Below, piece by piece: positions 1 to 8,628 of a stretch of 64,000 nucleotides of DNA. The notes below the pieces were generated by a model, which saw nothing but the letters and a program-made list of their open reading frames with translations, ran no database searches and was not told the origin of the DNA. A program made the translations under genes and the position numbers. This stretch comes from Faucicola sp902506215. Its GTDB lineage: Bacteria > Pseudomonadota > Gammaproteobacteria > Pseudomonadales > Moraxellaceae. The stretch covers positions 1,364,001 through 1,428,000 of the forward strand of contig CP069437.1 in the NCBI GenBank assembly GCA_016888885.1, written 5' to 3'. The first letter of the stretch is position 1; the number at the start of each line of letters is the position of its first letter.

Positions 1-110
1 TGTAAAATTCAACAGTGCAAAACTAAATCGCCGCTATTTTAGCAAACCCACACCGTATGCAAAACCCACCAACGCAAAATCCACACAAACTTATCAAAAA
101 TAGCCGTCAA

Positions 111-136
111 AATAAAAACCCTGCGTATCACAGGGC
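111..136 (-). terminator. Rho-independent terminator of the terD-like pseudogene
   Basis: Read on the minus strand, a GCCCTG / CAGGG stem with a 7-nt loop is followed by a T-rich run (TTTTTATTTT). It lies about 45 bases past the stop of the TerD-like pseudogene and would end that transcription unit. Confidence 0.6.
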
Positions 137-180
137 TTCTTTTATGGCTGCACATTATTGCTTCACATCAAAAAGCGCGG

Positions 181-791
181 TTACACGTGCGGTAAAATCG
201 CAGGCATCAAATCATGAAAGGTACGACCTGACGCGGTTTCACCAATGGCATGCATTTTCCACTCACCGTTATGACGATAAATTTTTGCCAAAATCAGCGC
301 GGTATGGCTGACTTGGGCTGACAAATCATAACGGGCAACTTCACTGTTATTGCTGGCATTCACCAAACGACAAAACGCATTATTGACCGTGGCAAAAGTT
401 TGACCTGTAAAGCTATTGACAGTAAAAACCAAGGCTTGCACATGGTCAGGGACACGAGATAAATTGACATTAATCACTTCGTCATCACCATCGCCAGCAC
501 CGGCGCGGTTGTCGCCTGTGTGTTGTATGCTACTGTCTTTCGACTGCAATTGTCCAAACCAAATCGCATCCACCATTTTGTTTGTTGGCATCAAGCATGA
601 TACACGACGCATCCAAGTCAATGCTACCGCCGCCACTACCACCACCGCCGAACAAGCCACCCAAAAACCCACCTGATTTTTGCGGCGCAGCACCGACATC
701 CCAACCCAGACCCATTTTGATTTGGCTAAGTGCACCACCTGCTTCTTTTTCTAACGAGATTTTTTGACCTTTTGATTAAATTCACTGCCAT
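181..791 (-). pseudogene. TerD-family stress protein, broken by two frameshifts
   Basis: This is a TerD-family (bacterial stress / tellurium resistance, calcium-binding) coding sequence read in three frames. The start MAVNLIK lies at 791. The frame is lost at an A4 run (T4 on the plus strand, 770-773). The second frame carries KEAGGALSQIK and GLGWDVG, then a glycine-rich insert and SIDLDASCIMLDANKQ. It is lost at another A4 run (576-579). The third frame carries IWFGQLQSKDSSIQHTGDNR, the acidic GDGDDE motif and the C-terminal half ending at 181. Removing one A at each run restores a continuous protein of about 200 residues that aligns along its whole length with the intact TerD gene at 1812-2387. 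Both lesions are +1 A in a short homopolymer, so either true decay or a base-calling or assembly error is possible. The glycine-rich insert between GLGWDVG and SIDLDAS is absent from the intact paralogue. Confidence 0.8.
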
Positions 792-866
792 GTTGATTTC
801 CTTATTTTATTTTTTTACTATTCTATCTATGTTTTAAAAGGTCGATAACGGCTTGGCAGAAACTGA

Positions 867-1619
867 CTATAACAAACCGCCCAAAATACCTTCATTGCCA
901 CCGCGTCCGCCTGAGTTTGACCCCAGTAAACTTTGAATCCAGCCTTGGTAGGTATCACGGTTGCGCGAGCAAATCACTACTTTGCCTTGACCTGAGAATT
1001 TTAGTACCATGCCTTCGCCGCTCGTGACTGAATTGATGATATTGCCCAAAAAGCCTTTTTTCTGGCTCGTTGCCATTGACAGACTATATTGCAGTCGGCT
1101 ATCCCAGCATACCACGTGACCATTATCAATAATCACATCTTTATCAGGCGTGATATCAATCTCAAACAAAGAGCCAAACCCCGATACCACGAGCTGACCT
1201 TGACCTTGTGTTTGCATGACCATAAAGCCACCCGTATCCCCAAATACAGCGCCGCCTAAATTGCGCTGGATATTGGCACGTAAATCAACGCCATTGGTTG
1301 CTGCCACAAAGGCACCGTCGCTGAGCGTATACTGATTGGCGCCGACGTCTAAAATTTGCATATCGCCATCAAGTGTGGGCGCCAGTAAGCAGTCACCCTC
1401 ACCATTGACCGCTTCAATTTGCTGCTGAAAAATCGACTCGTCATTGGCAAATCGGCGCATCAAAGCTTGCATGATGCCGCCACGCATCTGACCTTTAAGC
1501 TCAAGATTTGACTCCATCATGACCATGGCATTGGATTCGCAATAAATCGAATCGCCTTTTTTGAGATTACAATGCAAAAATGGCTCAATCGTCCCAATCA
1601 TACTAAACGTCACTGCCAT
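867..1619 (-). CDS. AIM24 / TIGR00266-family protein
   Basis: A 250-residue protein resembling the AIM24 (TIGR00266) family of beta-rich proteins often encoded beside TerD genes. Supporting features are the N-terminal segment with CESNAMVMME, the repeated beta-strand pattern, the central GGFMVMQTQGQGQLVVSGFG segment, and the late AFVAATNGVD and WDSRLQYSL blocks. There is no signal peptide or membrane segment, so it is probably cytoplasmic or peripheral. The C-terminus is glycine-rich (GGRGGNEGILGGLL). The biochemical role of the family in bacteria is unknown; a part in envelope or metal stress is inferred only from its place between two TerD genes. The short minus-strand ORF directly upstream (1603-1890) is not a believable gene. 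Confidence 0.75.
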   Translation of the reverse strand: MAVTFSMIGTIEPFLHCNLKKGDSIYCESNAMVMMESNLELKGQMRGGIMQALMRRFANDESIFQQQIEAVNGEGDCLLAPTLDGDMQILDVGANQYTLSDGAFVAATNGVDLRANIQRNLGGAVFGDTGGFMVMQTQGQGQLVVSGFGSLFEIDITPDKDVIIDNGHVVCWDSRLQYSLSMATSQKKGFLGNIINSVTSGEGMVLKFSGQGKVVICSRNRDTYQGWIQSLLGSNSGGRGGNEGILGGLL

Positions 1620-1677
1620 AGGTTAAGGTATCCTTATACAGTAGATGACAAAAATGATGATAAAAGTAGCTGCACTT

Positions 1678-1730
1678 AAAAAAGCGCTCAGGCTGAAAAA
1701 AGTGCTGAAGCTTAAAAAGTGCTCGGGCTA
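1678..1730. repeat. Three imperfect tandem copies of a 17-18 bp unit
   Basis: In the leader of the AIM24 gene, three units starting AAAAAAGCGCTCAGG, AAAAAAGTGCTGAAG and AAAAAGTGCTCGGG lie head to tail. The unit length suggests simple slippage; no protein or operator role is evident. Confidence 0.6.
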
Positions 1731-1811
1731 AAAAAATGGTTATGTTGAAAAAAGGGGCAAGCCGATGCCACCCCATTGTTAAAAAAATATTAAAAAATTT
1801 TAGCAAAAAAC

Positions 1812-2387
1812 CTAAACAGCAACGCCATATGACGCAGCCAATGGCCCTAAACCGCCAGCAAAACCTTGTCCAACCGCGCGGAATTTCCACTCGCCATTGT
1901 TCTTATAAAGCTCACCAAAAATCATCGCTGTCTCGGTGCTGCTGTCTTCTGACAAATCATAACGAGCCACTTCAGCGCCGCTTTGGGTATTCACGATACG
2001 AATATAAGCGTTTGCTACTTGACCGAAGTTTTGGTTACGCGCTTGACCATCATAAATCACTGCACAAAATACCACTTTGCTTACATCGGCTGGGACTTTA
2101 GTCAAATCTACTTTGATGACTTCATCATCGCCATCGCCTTCACCGGTACGGTTATCACCCGTATGCTCTACCGAGCCGTCGGATGATTTTAGGTTGTTAA
2201 AGAAAATAAAATCTGTATCTGCTCGTACTTTACCCGATTCATTGACCAAAAACGCGACCGCGTCTAAGTCAAAGGCTTGCCCGTCAGTGGCACGTGGGTT
2301 CCAGCCAAGACCGACGGCTATGTTGGTTAAATTCGGTGCTTCCTTTGATAAATTAACATTACCACCTTTGGTTAAGCTAATTGCCAT
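1812..2387 (-). CDS. TerD family protein
   Basis: A 191-residue intact TerD-domain protein. It shows the family hallmarks in order: MAISLTKGGNVNLSKEAP at the start, GLGWNPR, FDLDAVAFLV, the HTGDNRTGEGDGDDE acidic calcium-binding loop near residues 75-90, VPADVSKVVF, and the C-terminal ARYDLSED / GEWKFRAVGQ segment. TerD proteins bind calcium and are linked to tellurite, phage and general stress resistance; the exact job here is unknown. It is well preserved beside a broken paralogue (181-791), so this copy is probably the functional one. It appears to be transcribed from its own promoter in the 2388-2530 interval. Confidence 0.92.
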   Translation of the reverse strand: MAISLTKGGNVNLSKEAPNLTNIAVGLGWNPRATDGQAFDLDAVAFLVNESGKVRADTDFIFFNNLKSSDGSVEHTGDNRTGEGDGDDEVIKVDLTKVPADVSKVVFCAVIYDGQARNQNFGQVANAYIRIVNTQSGAEVARYDLSEDSSTETAMIFGELYKNNGEWKFRAVGQGFAGGLGPLAASYGVAV

Positions 2388-2715
2388 TGTTTTATCCTTT
2401 GTAATAAATTTTTGAAATCAAATAAGAAACTCGATGTCCATTGTCATGCGCTGCGCCTTTCACGCTCAAACTACAAGTCCCTACACCAAAAGCGCGCCCA
2501 GACAGAACTTTAAACACCGTAAAAAATCGCCTAAAAAAACAAAACGTGAGCCGAAACCCACGTTTTAACTATACCTTTTGTGGTAGAATTTGTCCACCAT
2601 TCGGCTACCTTAAGCTGTTATATTTATGTGTCAAAAGCTTAAGGGATATTAAGCTCAAGTCAGCATCTTAAATACCGCTACTGTTAGGCATAAGCCCCAG
2701 TCTTTTTAGTATCTT
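2388..2715. other. Intergenic region between DUF475 and terD
   Basis: 328 bases without a convincing gene. It holds the probable DUF475 terminator (2533-2566, minus) and then the AT-rich leader and promoter zone of terD. Confidence 0.5.
2533..2566 (-). terminator. Probable terminator downstream of the DUF475 gene
   Basis: On the minus strand AAAACGTG and CACGTTTT form a stem around a 10-nt loop and are followed by G and then seven T. It lies about 150 bases past the DUF475 stop and before terD. Confidence 0.5.
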
Positions 2716-3789
2716 TTAGTGTTTCGCTAAGGCTTCTTCGCGTTTACGGTAGCTGATAGAGTTAATCACTGCCCATACGATAAAGGCAATCCCAATCAAA
2801 CCCGTGACGATTTCTGGCACTTCGATATGCACAGTTGCCAATAGCATGATAACCGCCAACGCGCCAATCGCATAATGCGCGCCATGTTCTAGATAAACAA
2901 ACTCATCGAGCGTGCCTTTTTCTACCAAGAAAATGGTCATGGATCGCACAAACATCGCACCAATTGCCAAACCGAGCATAATAATAATCACGTCATTGGT
3001 AATGGCAAACGCACCAATCACCCCATCAAAACTAAACGACGCATCGAGTACTTCTAGATACAAGAAACCTGCAATACCGCCTTTGGCAATCGCGCCCGCT
3101 ACTTCTTTGCCTTCAATCACATCGGGGGTTGATTCATCATCATCGTCGGCGCCTTCTAAAATGCTTGATAACACATTGGTGGCTAAATAAATCAAAATAC
3201 CAAACACACCTGCAGTCAATACCGCTGCTTTACGCGCTGGATCTACCCAAAACAGCACCATCATCAATAACGCCAATGCCACAAACACGCTCATGGCATC
3301 GACCTTGCCAAAGCGCGCAAGCTTACGCTCAAGCCATTCAAACCACATCACTTCTTTTTCATCAAAAATGAAGTTTAAAAAGACGAGCAATAAAAACATC
3401 CCACCAAACGCCGCAATCTCAGCATGGTGCTCAATGAGCTTTGCCGAGTATTCTTTCGGGTTGTTAAGCGCCATATTGATGACATCCATCATGCCCATAT
3501 CGGCAGTCACCGCGACGATGACAATCGGGAATACCAGACGCATACCAAATACCGCGATGAGCATACCCACCGTTAAGAAAATCATTTTCCAAAACTTATC
3601 CCACGTTTTGAGCACCGAGGCATTGACCACCGCATTATCAAACGACAGCGAAATCTCCATCACTGCCAAAATCAGCGTGACAAACAGCGCCGACATCATA
3701 GTGCCAACACCACCATGTGAAAATCCCCACCACGCTGCAATTGCCAGCGCAATCGTGGTAAAGACAATATCAAAATAAAAATGTCTCAT
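2716..3789 (-). CDS. DUF475 (TerC superfamily) integral membrane protein
   Basis: A 357-residue multi-pass membrane protein matching DUF475, a relative of TerC. Diagnostic segments are MEISLSFDNAVVNASVL near residue 45 and the mirrored EVLDASFSFDGVIGAFA near residue 245; each contains the acidic FDN/FDG motif that TerC-like proteins place in paired membrane segments, presumably for metal handling. A cytoplasmic linker with an acidic run (ADDDDES) sits around residue 215. TerC-type proteins are implicated in manganese/metal export and in TerD-linked stress responses; the association here with TerD and AIM24 genes supports that theme, but the substrate is not known. An AGGA ribosome binding site precedes the ATG. 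Confidence 0.85.
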   Translation of the reverse strand: MRHFYFDIVFTTIALAIAAWWGFSHGGVGTMMSALFVTLILAVMEISLSFDNAVVNASVLKTWDKFWKMIFLTVGMLIAVFGMRLVFPIVIVAVTADMGMMDVINMALNNPKEYSAKLIEHHAEIAAFGGMFLLLVFLNFIFDEKEVMWFEWLERKLARFGKVDAMSVFVALALLMMVLFWVDPARKAAVLTAGVFGILIYLATNVLSSILEGADDDDESTPDVIEGKEVAGAIAKGGIAGFLYLEVLDASFSFDGVIGAFAITNDVIIIMLGLAIGAMFVRSMTIFLVEKGTLDEFVYLEHGAHYAIGALAVIMLLATVHIEVPEIVTGLIGIAFIVWAVINSISYRKREEALAKH

Positions 3790-4063
3790 AATAATCCTAC
3801 AAATTGAAAAAATTAACGTTTTATAGAGTCATCTAATGCGTAAGATGATTGGATGTGCTTATCTTACACAACTATTTGCTCAATCATACTACAAATATGT
3901 TATTAAGCAATTGATTGCACGCTTAAACCACGCATTATGGCAAATATTCGCCAACTTGGTGCATTTATGGGTACAATAGCCACTTTTAATTTTTTAAACC
4001 CATCGCTGACTGCAAAATATTGCGATTAGCCTGTGTTTAAACCCTGTTTGGAAGCGTCGCGGC

Positions 4064-4975
4064 ATGTTAGAAAACTTTATCACCCTTGTTCTGATTCTTA
4101 CCCCCTTGGTGGTCGGGTTTTTGCTGCCATTACCGCAACGATTCATGCCGCTGGTAGACAAGCTACTGACCAACTTGGTGTTTGTGATTTTAACCTTTAT
4201 TGGTCTTTCGTTGTCGCAGATTCCTGACTTGGGCGCGCAGATTGGGTTTATTGGCACCAATGTGGCGGTATTGGCGATTTGTACCTTAGGTGCAGGTTTT
4301 ATCAGCCTGCTGATATTTGACAGGCTGCATCCTTGGCAACGTGCCCTTCCCCATGAGCATAGCCAAGCAGGTTTTAGCATCACAGGTAGCCTCGTTCAGT
4401 TGGGCTGTGTGGTGTTGGGTTTTGTACTGGGCAAATTACTGCCAATAACGGATGTGCCGATTGATGGCATCATCAAGGGGTTGTTGATTTTGCTGATTTT
4501 ATTGGTCGGTTTTCAGTTGTCGCATTCGGGGATGACGTTGCGGCAGGTATTGGTCAACAAACGCGGCGTACAAGCCTGTGTGATTTTTTGTCTCAGTGTG
4601 GCAGTCGGTGGTTTAGTGTACGCGCTGATAATGCCTGATGTCACATTCACCCAAGGGTTAGCGCTATCTTCTGGCTATGGCTGGTATTCGTTGTCGGGAA
4701 TTATCATGACTGATGCGTATGGCGCAGTTTGGGGGAGTGTGGCATTGCTCAATGATTTGTTACGTGAGTTTACGGCGCTACTGTTTATCCCTATGCTGAT
4801 TGGCAAATACCCAACCACGGCGGTGGGTTTGGGCGGGGTGACTACTATGGATTTTACCTTGCCTATCATCCAAAGCTCAGGGGGGAATGAAGTAGTTCCG
4901 CTTGCTATGAGCTTTGGATTTTTGGTCAATATCATCTCACCGGTGTTGATGGTGGTATTTTCAAGTTTTGGCTAA
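4064..4975 (+). CDS. lysO: LysO-type lysine exporter family protein
   Basis: A 303-residue membrane protein with about eight hydrophobic segments, matching the LysO (YbjE, DUF340) family that exports L-lysine and toxic analogues in E. coli. Family-typical sequence is in the C-terminal half: SSGYGWYSLSG, LLNDLLRE and GGVTTMDFTLPIIQ, followed by a final hydrophobic helix. The start is preceded by GGAAG about 10 bases upstream. The gene is convergent with the secreted-protein gene that ends 9 bases later, so it is probably monocistronic. The substrate assignment is by family only. Confidence 0.85.
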   Translation: MLENFITLVLILTPLVVGFLLPLPQRFMPLVDKLLTNLVFVILTFIGLSLSQIPDLGAQIGFIGTNVAVLAICTLGAGFISLLIFDRLHPWQRALPHEHSQAGFSITGSLVQLGCVVLGFVLGKLLPITDVPIDGIIKGLLILLILLVGFQLSHSGMTLRQVLVNKRGVQACVIFCLSVAVGGLVYALIMPDVTFTQGLALSSGYGWYSLSGIIMTDAYGAVWGSVALLNDLLREFTALLFIPMLIGKYPTTAVGLGGVTTMDFTLPIIQSSGGNEVVPLAMSFGFLVNIISPVLMVVFSSFG

Positions 4976-4983
4976 TCACACAA

Positions 4984-5355
4984 TCAATACGCGCAAAACT
5001 CAACTTGCTGGTCGCCATATGGACTGCGTACTGTCACATAATGCAGACCTTTCATGCGCGTGTGAATACGATAGGTATTGTCGTCAATCCATTCACCTCG
5101 CAGCACGCCCCGTGCATCTCTGATGCGGATACCGTCTTCCATATTGGCGGCTTTCACTTCAAAATCTTGGTTTTTTAGCAGATACAGGCTATAAGTTTTA
5201 GTTTTACTAAAATCGCCTGAATAACTGGCGCAGTAACTACCCTTTGGAAAAATAATTTTGGTCGTGGTGGCGGCAGTGGCGGTTTGGGTGGTTGCCGCTA
5301 CCGATAACAGGGCTATAGCTGCGCCAAATAAGGGGGCTGTAAAACGTCTTTTCAT
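4984..5355 (-). CDS. Small secreted protein of unknown function
   Basis: A 123-residue protein with a clear Sec signal peptide (MKRR, hydrophobic core, ATTQTATAATT cleavage region). The mature part has two cysteines (SYCASYSG near the new N-terminus and the C-terminal VEFCAY) that could form one disulfide, which suits a periplasmic protein. The pattern of an IIFPKGSYCASYSG strand followed by a C-terminal HYVTVRSPYG strand recalls small periplasmic beta proteins such as the g-type lysozyme inhibitors, but the similarity is too weak for a call. The stop overlaps the end of the convergent lysO region. Confidence 0.65.
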   Translation of the reverse strand: MKRRFTAPLFGAAIALLSVAATTQTATAATTTKIIFPKGSYCASYSGDFSKTKTYSLYLLKNQDFEVKAANMEDGIRIRDARGVLRGEWIDDNTYRIHTRMKGLHYVTVRSPYGDQQVEFCAY

Positions 5356-5490
5356 CTCATTCTCCTTGTCTTTGTTTGACTATTTTTTAATATGACAATT
5401 TGCTATTGCCGCTTGATTATTATTAGCAGATTTTCTATTGACTTTCATGATAAGTTTAGTAAAAAAAATTTGTTTGTTTTATCAGCCTAA

Positions 5491-5531
5491 TGAAAAACCC
5501 CGCTCATGTCATCACACGATCGGGGTTTTCA
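5491..5531 (-). terminator. Terminator stranded beyond an IS insertion (originally nemA)
   Basis: GAAAAACCCCG (5492-5502) pairs with CGGGGTTTTC (5521-5530). On the minus strand the stem is followed by T-rich sequence. It is oriented to end nemA transcription, but the IS5-family element (5559-6401) now lies between the nemA stop and this hairpin. Confidence 0.6.
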
Positions 5532-5639
5532 TATTCGCTAATACGATTATTTTTGCTAGGGCGTGTCCCTAATTTGAATAAGCCCAAAAGAGCCCTATTT
5601 TAACCCTATATTCCAGTAAAATATAGGCAAACACAAACA

Positions 5640-6391
5640 ATGGCGAGAACCGTAATAACTGACAACATATGGGAACAATTACAAACAACCATGAAAGCGC
5701 ACGGCTGTCATCAATGGAAGAACGACCGTACCGTGATGGAAGCCATACTATGGAAGCTAAGAACAGGTGCACCATGGCGAGACATACCTATTGAGCTAGG
5801 GTCATGGAAAACCGCTTATAACCGCTTTAACCGATGGTCTAAAAAAGGCTTGTGGCAGAATTTTTTTTTGACCTACGAAAAGAAATTGACAAAGAATGGG
5901 TATTCATCGACGGAAGTTATGTACGGTGTCATCAACATGCAAGTGGAGCTCGGCGTGGTTTCGATAGAGCAATTGGACAAAGCCGTGGCGGAAACACGAC
6001 AAAAATACACCTATGTGTGGACTCGCATGGAAATCCGCTCGATTTTAAAGTCACTGGGGGTAACGTGCACGACAGTCAAGTTGCAAACGACTTGATAGAA
6101 GTCATACAAGAAGCCCAGTATTTTATCGCTGACAAAGGGTATGACTCGCAAGAAATCAGAGATAAAGCGATAGAACACGGTATGAAAGCTATTATACCAA
6201 AGCGTAAAAATGCCAAGCAACCTAACCCTGATTTTGATAGCTACCTTTATAAATTACGCCACTTAGTCGAGAATGCATTTGCACGATTAAAGCAGTTTCG
6301 TAGTATTGCTACTCGCTATGAGAAATTAGCTCGTAATTTTAAATCGATGCTTTACTTGGCTTGCTCTATTATTCATGCTAAGTTAAATTGA
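5640..6391 (+). CDS. IS5-family transposase, expressed by -1 frameshift
   Basis: The transposase is split over two overlapping frames. The first frame starts at 5640 (MARTVITDNIWEQL) and holds the helix-turn-helix/DUF4096-like part with TGAPWRDIP. The second frame holds the DDE domain: FIDGSYVRCHQ (first Asp), IADKGYDSQ (second Asp) and HLVENAFARLKQ (Glu). The switch must be -1 and coincides with nine T at 5861-5869, the slippery site typical of the IS427 group. The fused product would be 250 residues. The stop codon overlaps the right inverted repeat. Confidence 0.88.
5861..5869 (+). other. T9 slippery site for transposase frameshifting
   Basis: Nine consecutive T at the point where the two transposase frames must be joined. 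The second frame lies -1 relative to the first, as expected for programmed slippage in this IS group. Confidence 0.7.
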
Positions 6392-6409
6392 GGACACGCC
6401 CTAGTACAA

Positions 6410-7534
6410 TTATTGGGCTAAAGCAGGATAATCGGTATAGCCTTCTTGATCGCCACCATAAAAAGTGGCTGGGTTTGGTTGATTAAGCGGCGCATTTTGT
6501 TGAAAACGCTCAACCAAATCTGGATTTGCAATATAACTGCGACCAAAGGCCACCGCATCAATTAAGCCATCACGAATTAGCGTGTCTGCTTTTTCTGCGG
6601 TATAGCCGCCAGCACCGATAAGTACGCCGTGATAAGTATCACGAATTTGGCGACGGAATTCTGCGGTAAAGGGTTTTCCACCTGCCCAGTCTGGCTCAGA
6701 AATATGTAAATAGGCTAGGTTAAAGCTATCAATCAATTTGATGATTGCTAACGCATCGTCTTCGCTACCGGCATCCACACCATTGAATTGACCCAGTGGC
6801 GAGATACGGATACCCACTTTGTCACGGCCAATCGCGTTAGTGACTGCGGTTAGAATTTCTTTTAAAAAGCGCATACGGTTCTCTAAGCTACCACCGTATT
6901 CATCGCTGCGTTGGTTGACGCTCTCATACAAGAATTGATGAATCAAATAGCCGTGTGCGCCGTGGATTTCAATAAAATCCATACCCGCTTCAATCGCATT
7001 ACGCGCGGCATTGGCAAAGTCATCGACGGTTTGTTTGATTTCTGCGATGGTCATCTCACGCGCTGGCGTGGCAGTCACACGGTATACTTTGCCTTCCTCA
7101 TCTTTTAACGAGGTGCGTACCGCATCACCCAAATCCACGGCTGATGCTGATACAGGCGGCTGACCTTGTGGGCGCAAGCTATAATGCGATACCAGCCCTG
7201 TGTGCCATAGCTGCATAGCGATATGACCGCCTGCTTGATGTACGCTATCAGCAATCATTTTCCAGCCTGCAATTTGCGCAGCACTAAAAATACCTGGCGC
7301 ACCTGCGTAGCCTTTGGCATCGGCTGAGATATCCGTGGCTTCCGTGATAATCAAACCACTGCTAGCGCGCTGGGTATAATAGGTTGCCATGAGTGGCGTT
7401 GGCAAGCCACCAATCCCTTTTTTGCCATCTGGCAAATCAGCACTACGCAGACGGGTCAATGGCGCCATAAAGACGCGGTTGGGCAAGCGCATCGCGCCCA
7501 CGTTAATCGGTGACAAAAGAGCGGAGTAAGACAT
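6410..7534 (-). CDS. nemA: Old yellow enzyme family alkene reductase
   Basis: A 374-residue FMN-dependent NAD(P)H:flavin oxidoreductase of the old yellow enzyme family, like E. coli NemA, which reduces N-ethylmaleimide, nitroesters and activated alkenes. The TIM-barrel landmarks are present: NRVFMAPLTRLRS near residue 20, the ITEATDIS strand, AMQLWHTGLVSH, the active-site block IEIHGAHGYLIHQFLYESVNQRSDEYGG (His-x-x-His around residues 190-200), and the FMN-phosphate site GAGGYT / AFGRSYIANPDL near the C-terminus. It is divergent from yqhD, also a reductase of electrophilic carbonyls, which suggests a shared electrophile-response role. An IS982 element now separates the two promoters, and an IS5 element follows the stop. 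Confidence 0.9.
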   Translation of the reverse strand: MSYSALLSPINVGAMRLPNRVFMAPLTRLRSADLPDGKKGIGGLPTPLMATYYTQRASSGLIITEATDISADAKGYAGAPGIFSAAQIAGWKMIADSVHQAGGHIAMQLWHTGLVSHYSLRPQGQPPVSASAVDLGDAVRTSLKDEEGKVYRVTATPAREMTIAEIKQTVDDFANAARNAIEAGMDFIEIHGAHGYLIHQFLYESVNQRSDEYGGSLENRMRFLKEILTAVTNAIGRDKVGIRISPLGQFNGVDAGSEDDALAIIKLIDSFNLAYLHISEPDWAGGKPFTAEFRRQIRDTYHGVLIGAGGYTAEKADTLIRDGLIDAVAFGRSYIANPDLVERFQQNAPLNQPNPATFYGGDQEGYTDYPALAQ

Positions 7535-7646
7535 ACATTCCTCGTGATGGTTAATTCATCTTTCGTTGAGTGATTGGACGCTGCTAGCTTCAAGTCATAA
7601 CAAACTTGACAAAAAAATTGTTGCAGCATCCTTGTTTATAAGGATT

Positions 7647-8628
7647 ACCCCACTCTCAACTTGAAATAAGCAATTCAAACTGAAGTGGGGGATTACCTAA
7701 CTGTTTATTGATTACAAAGCAGAAGTTATGAGCCAAGATTTTACGCATAAATCTGTGGGATAAATGCCATAAATCTCTAGCTCTCACCTTTTGCATGTTA
7801 AACCGCTGTGATAACTGACCAATCACCGTCTCAATATTGCGACGAGCATTTTTAAGACGATTAAGTACACTGATTGGTCGTTTATCGGGCATATTTTTTC
7901 TAAGCGGTGTTTGCAAATCAACACATCGCTTAAAGCAATACTCAGATAAATCAGGGCTAATATAGCCCATATCTGCACCTAACAAGCCTTTGATATTATC
8001 AAGCATATCAGGTGCAACAAGCCTTTCATCTATCTTAGCAGAGGCAAAGGTAAAATTGGTTATCATGCCCGATAGATTAATAAGTAAATGTCCTTCAAAG
8101 CCAAAATATTTTTGTTGCTTTGAGGCACAGTAACTATAACTGCCTTCGTATTTGAAGGTTTTATGCCGATAGGCTCTGGCATATTGACACACCGGAATGG
8201 GAAAGCCATCAATAAAATGAATGTTGTCTTGCCCATGCTGTTTAACGATATGCTGTTGTATCAAAGTTTTTACTTGTAACAAATTGACGCATTGCTTGGC
8301 AAAGTTTGGATATGAGCCTATTTGTGGAAACCATGTTTGCCAATGCTGTTTAAAATACTGATGGATTTGCGAATCGGTGTCCATCTGTAAAAACTCACCC
8401 ACTATCTCCATGGTGATAATTTCACTGTCGGTTAGCTTTGGTGCATATCCGCCTTGTCTTAGCCGGTTTGTTACAATCTTTTTGTAGTAGTCATCTACCA
8501 TTAGATAGATTTTAATGATAAATTCATCAATGGGCATGGCTTATCCTCTAATCTTTTTGGTCATTGATTAAAGTTTAAGTTCATGCCTTTTTTGTTTCAA
8601 CCCCGCTTAAAAGTGTTGAGAGTGGGGT
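7647..8628 (-). mobile_element. IS982-family insertion sequence, 982 bp
   Basis: Terminal inverted repeats ACCCCACTCTCAAC lie at both ends, and a perfect 7-bp target duplication AAGGATT flanks it (7640-7646 and 8629-8635). It contains one intact transposase. It is inserted in the divergent region between nemA and yqhD. Confidence 0.93.
7656..8537 (-). CDS. IS982-family transposase
   Basis: A 293-residue intact DDE transposase filling the IS982 element. Recognisable parts are the N-terminal LTDSEIITMEIVGEF segment, the catalytic HFIDGFPIPVC (Asp), GADMGYIS (Asp) and RRNIETVIGQLSQRFN (Glu), and the family-typical IDERLVAPDML. No frameshift or truncation is seen, so the element could be active. 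Confidence 0.93.
   Translation of the reverse strand: MPIDEFIIKIYLMVDDYYKKIVTNRLRQGGYAPKLTDSEIITMEIVGEFLQMDTDSQIHQYFKQHWQTWFPQIGSYPNFAKQCVNLLQVKTLIQQHIVKQHGQDNIHFIDGFPIPVCQYARAYRHKTFKYEGSYSYCASKQQKYFGFEGHLLINLSGMITNFTFASAKIDERLVAPDMLDNIKGLLGADMGYISPDLSEYCFKRCVDLQTPLRKNMPDKRPISVLNRLKNARRNIETVIGQLSQRFNMQKVRARDLWHLSHRFMRKILAHNFCFVINKQLGNPPLQFELLISS

Larger units (their letters stand above)
5559..6401 (+). mobile_element. IS5-family (IS427-like) insertion sequence, 843 bp
   Basis: Terminal inverted repeats GGGCGTGTCC at both ends extend with two mismatches to about 17 bp (left GGGCGTGTCCCTAATTT, right complement GGGCGTGTCCTCAATTT). A TA target duplication flanks it (5557-5558 and 6402-6403). It carries one transposase made by frameshifting. 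The structure is complete, so it may be mobile. It sits 8 bases beyond the nemA stop codon. Confidence 0.9.

Noticed and set aside
57..311. 84-codon plus-strand ORF at the window start
   Set aside because: It lies antisense to the TerD-like pseudogene and its terminator and has no recognisable domain.
1603..1890. 95-codon ORF on the minus strand upstream of the AIM24 gene
   Set aside because: Composition is unlike a protein (runs of Phe, Trp, Cys and Leu), it overlaps both neighbours, and it spans the tandem repeat.
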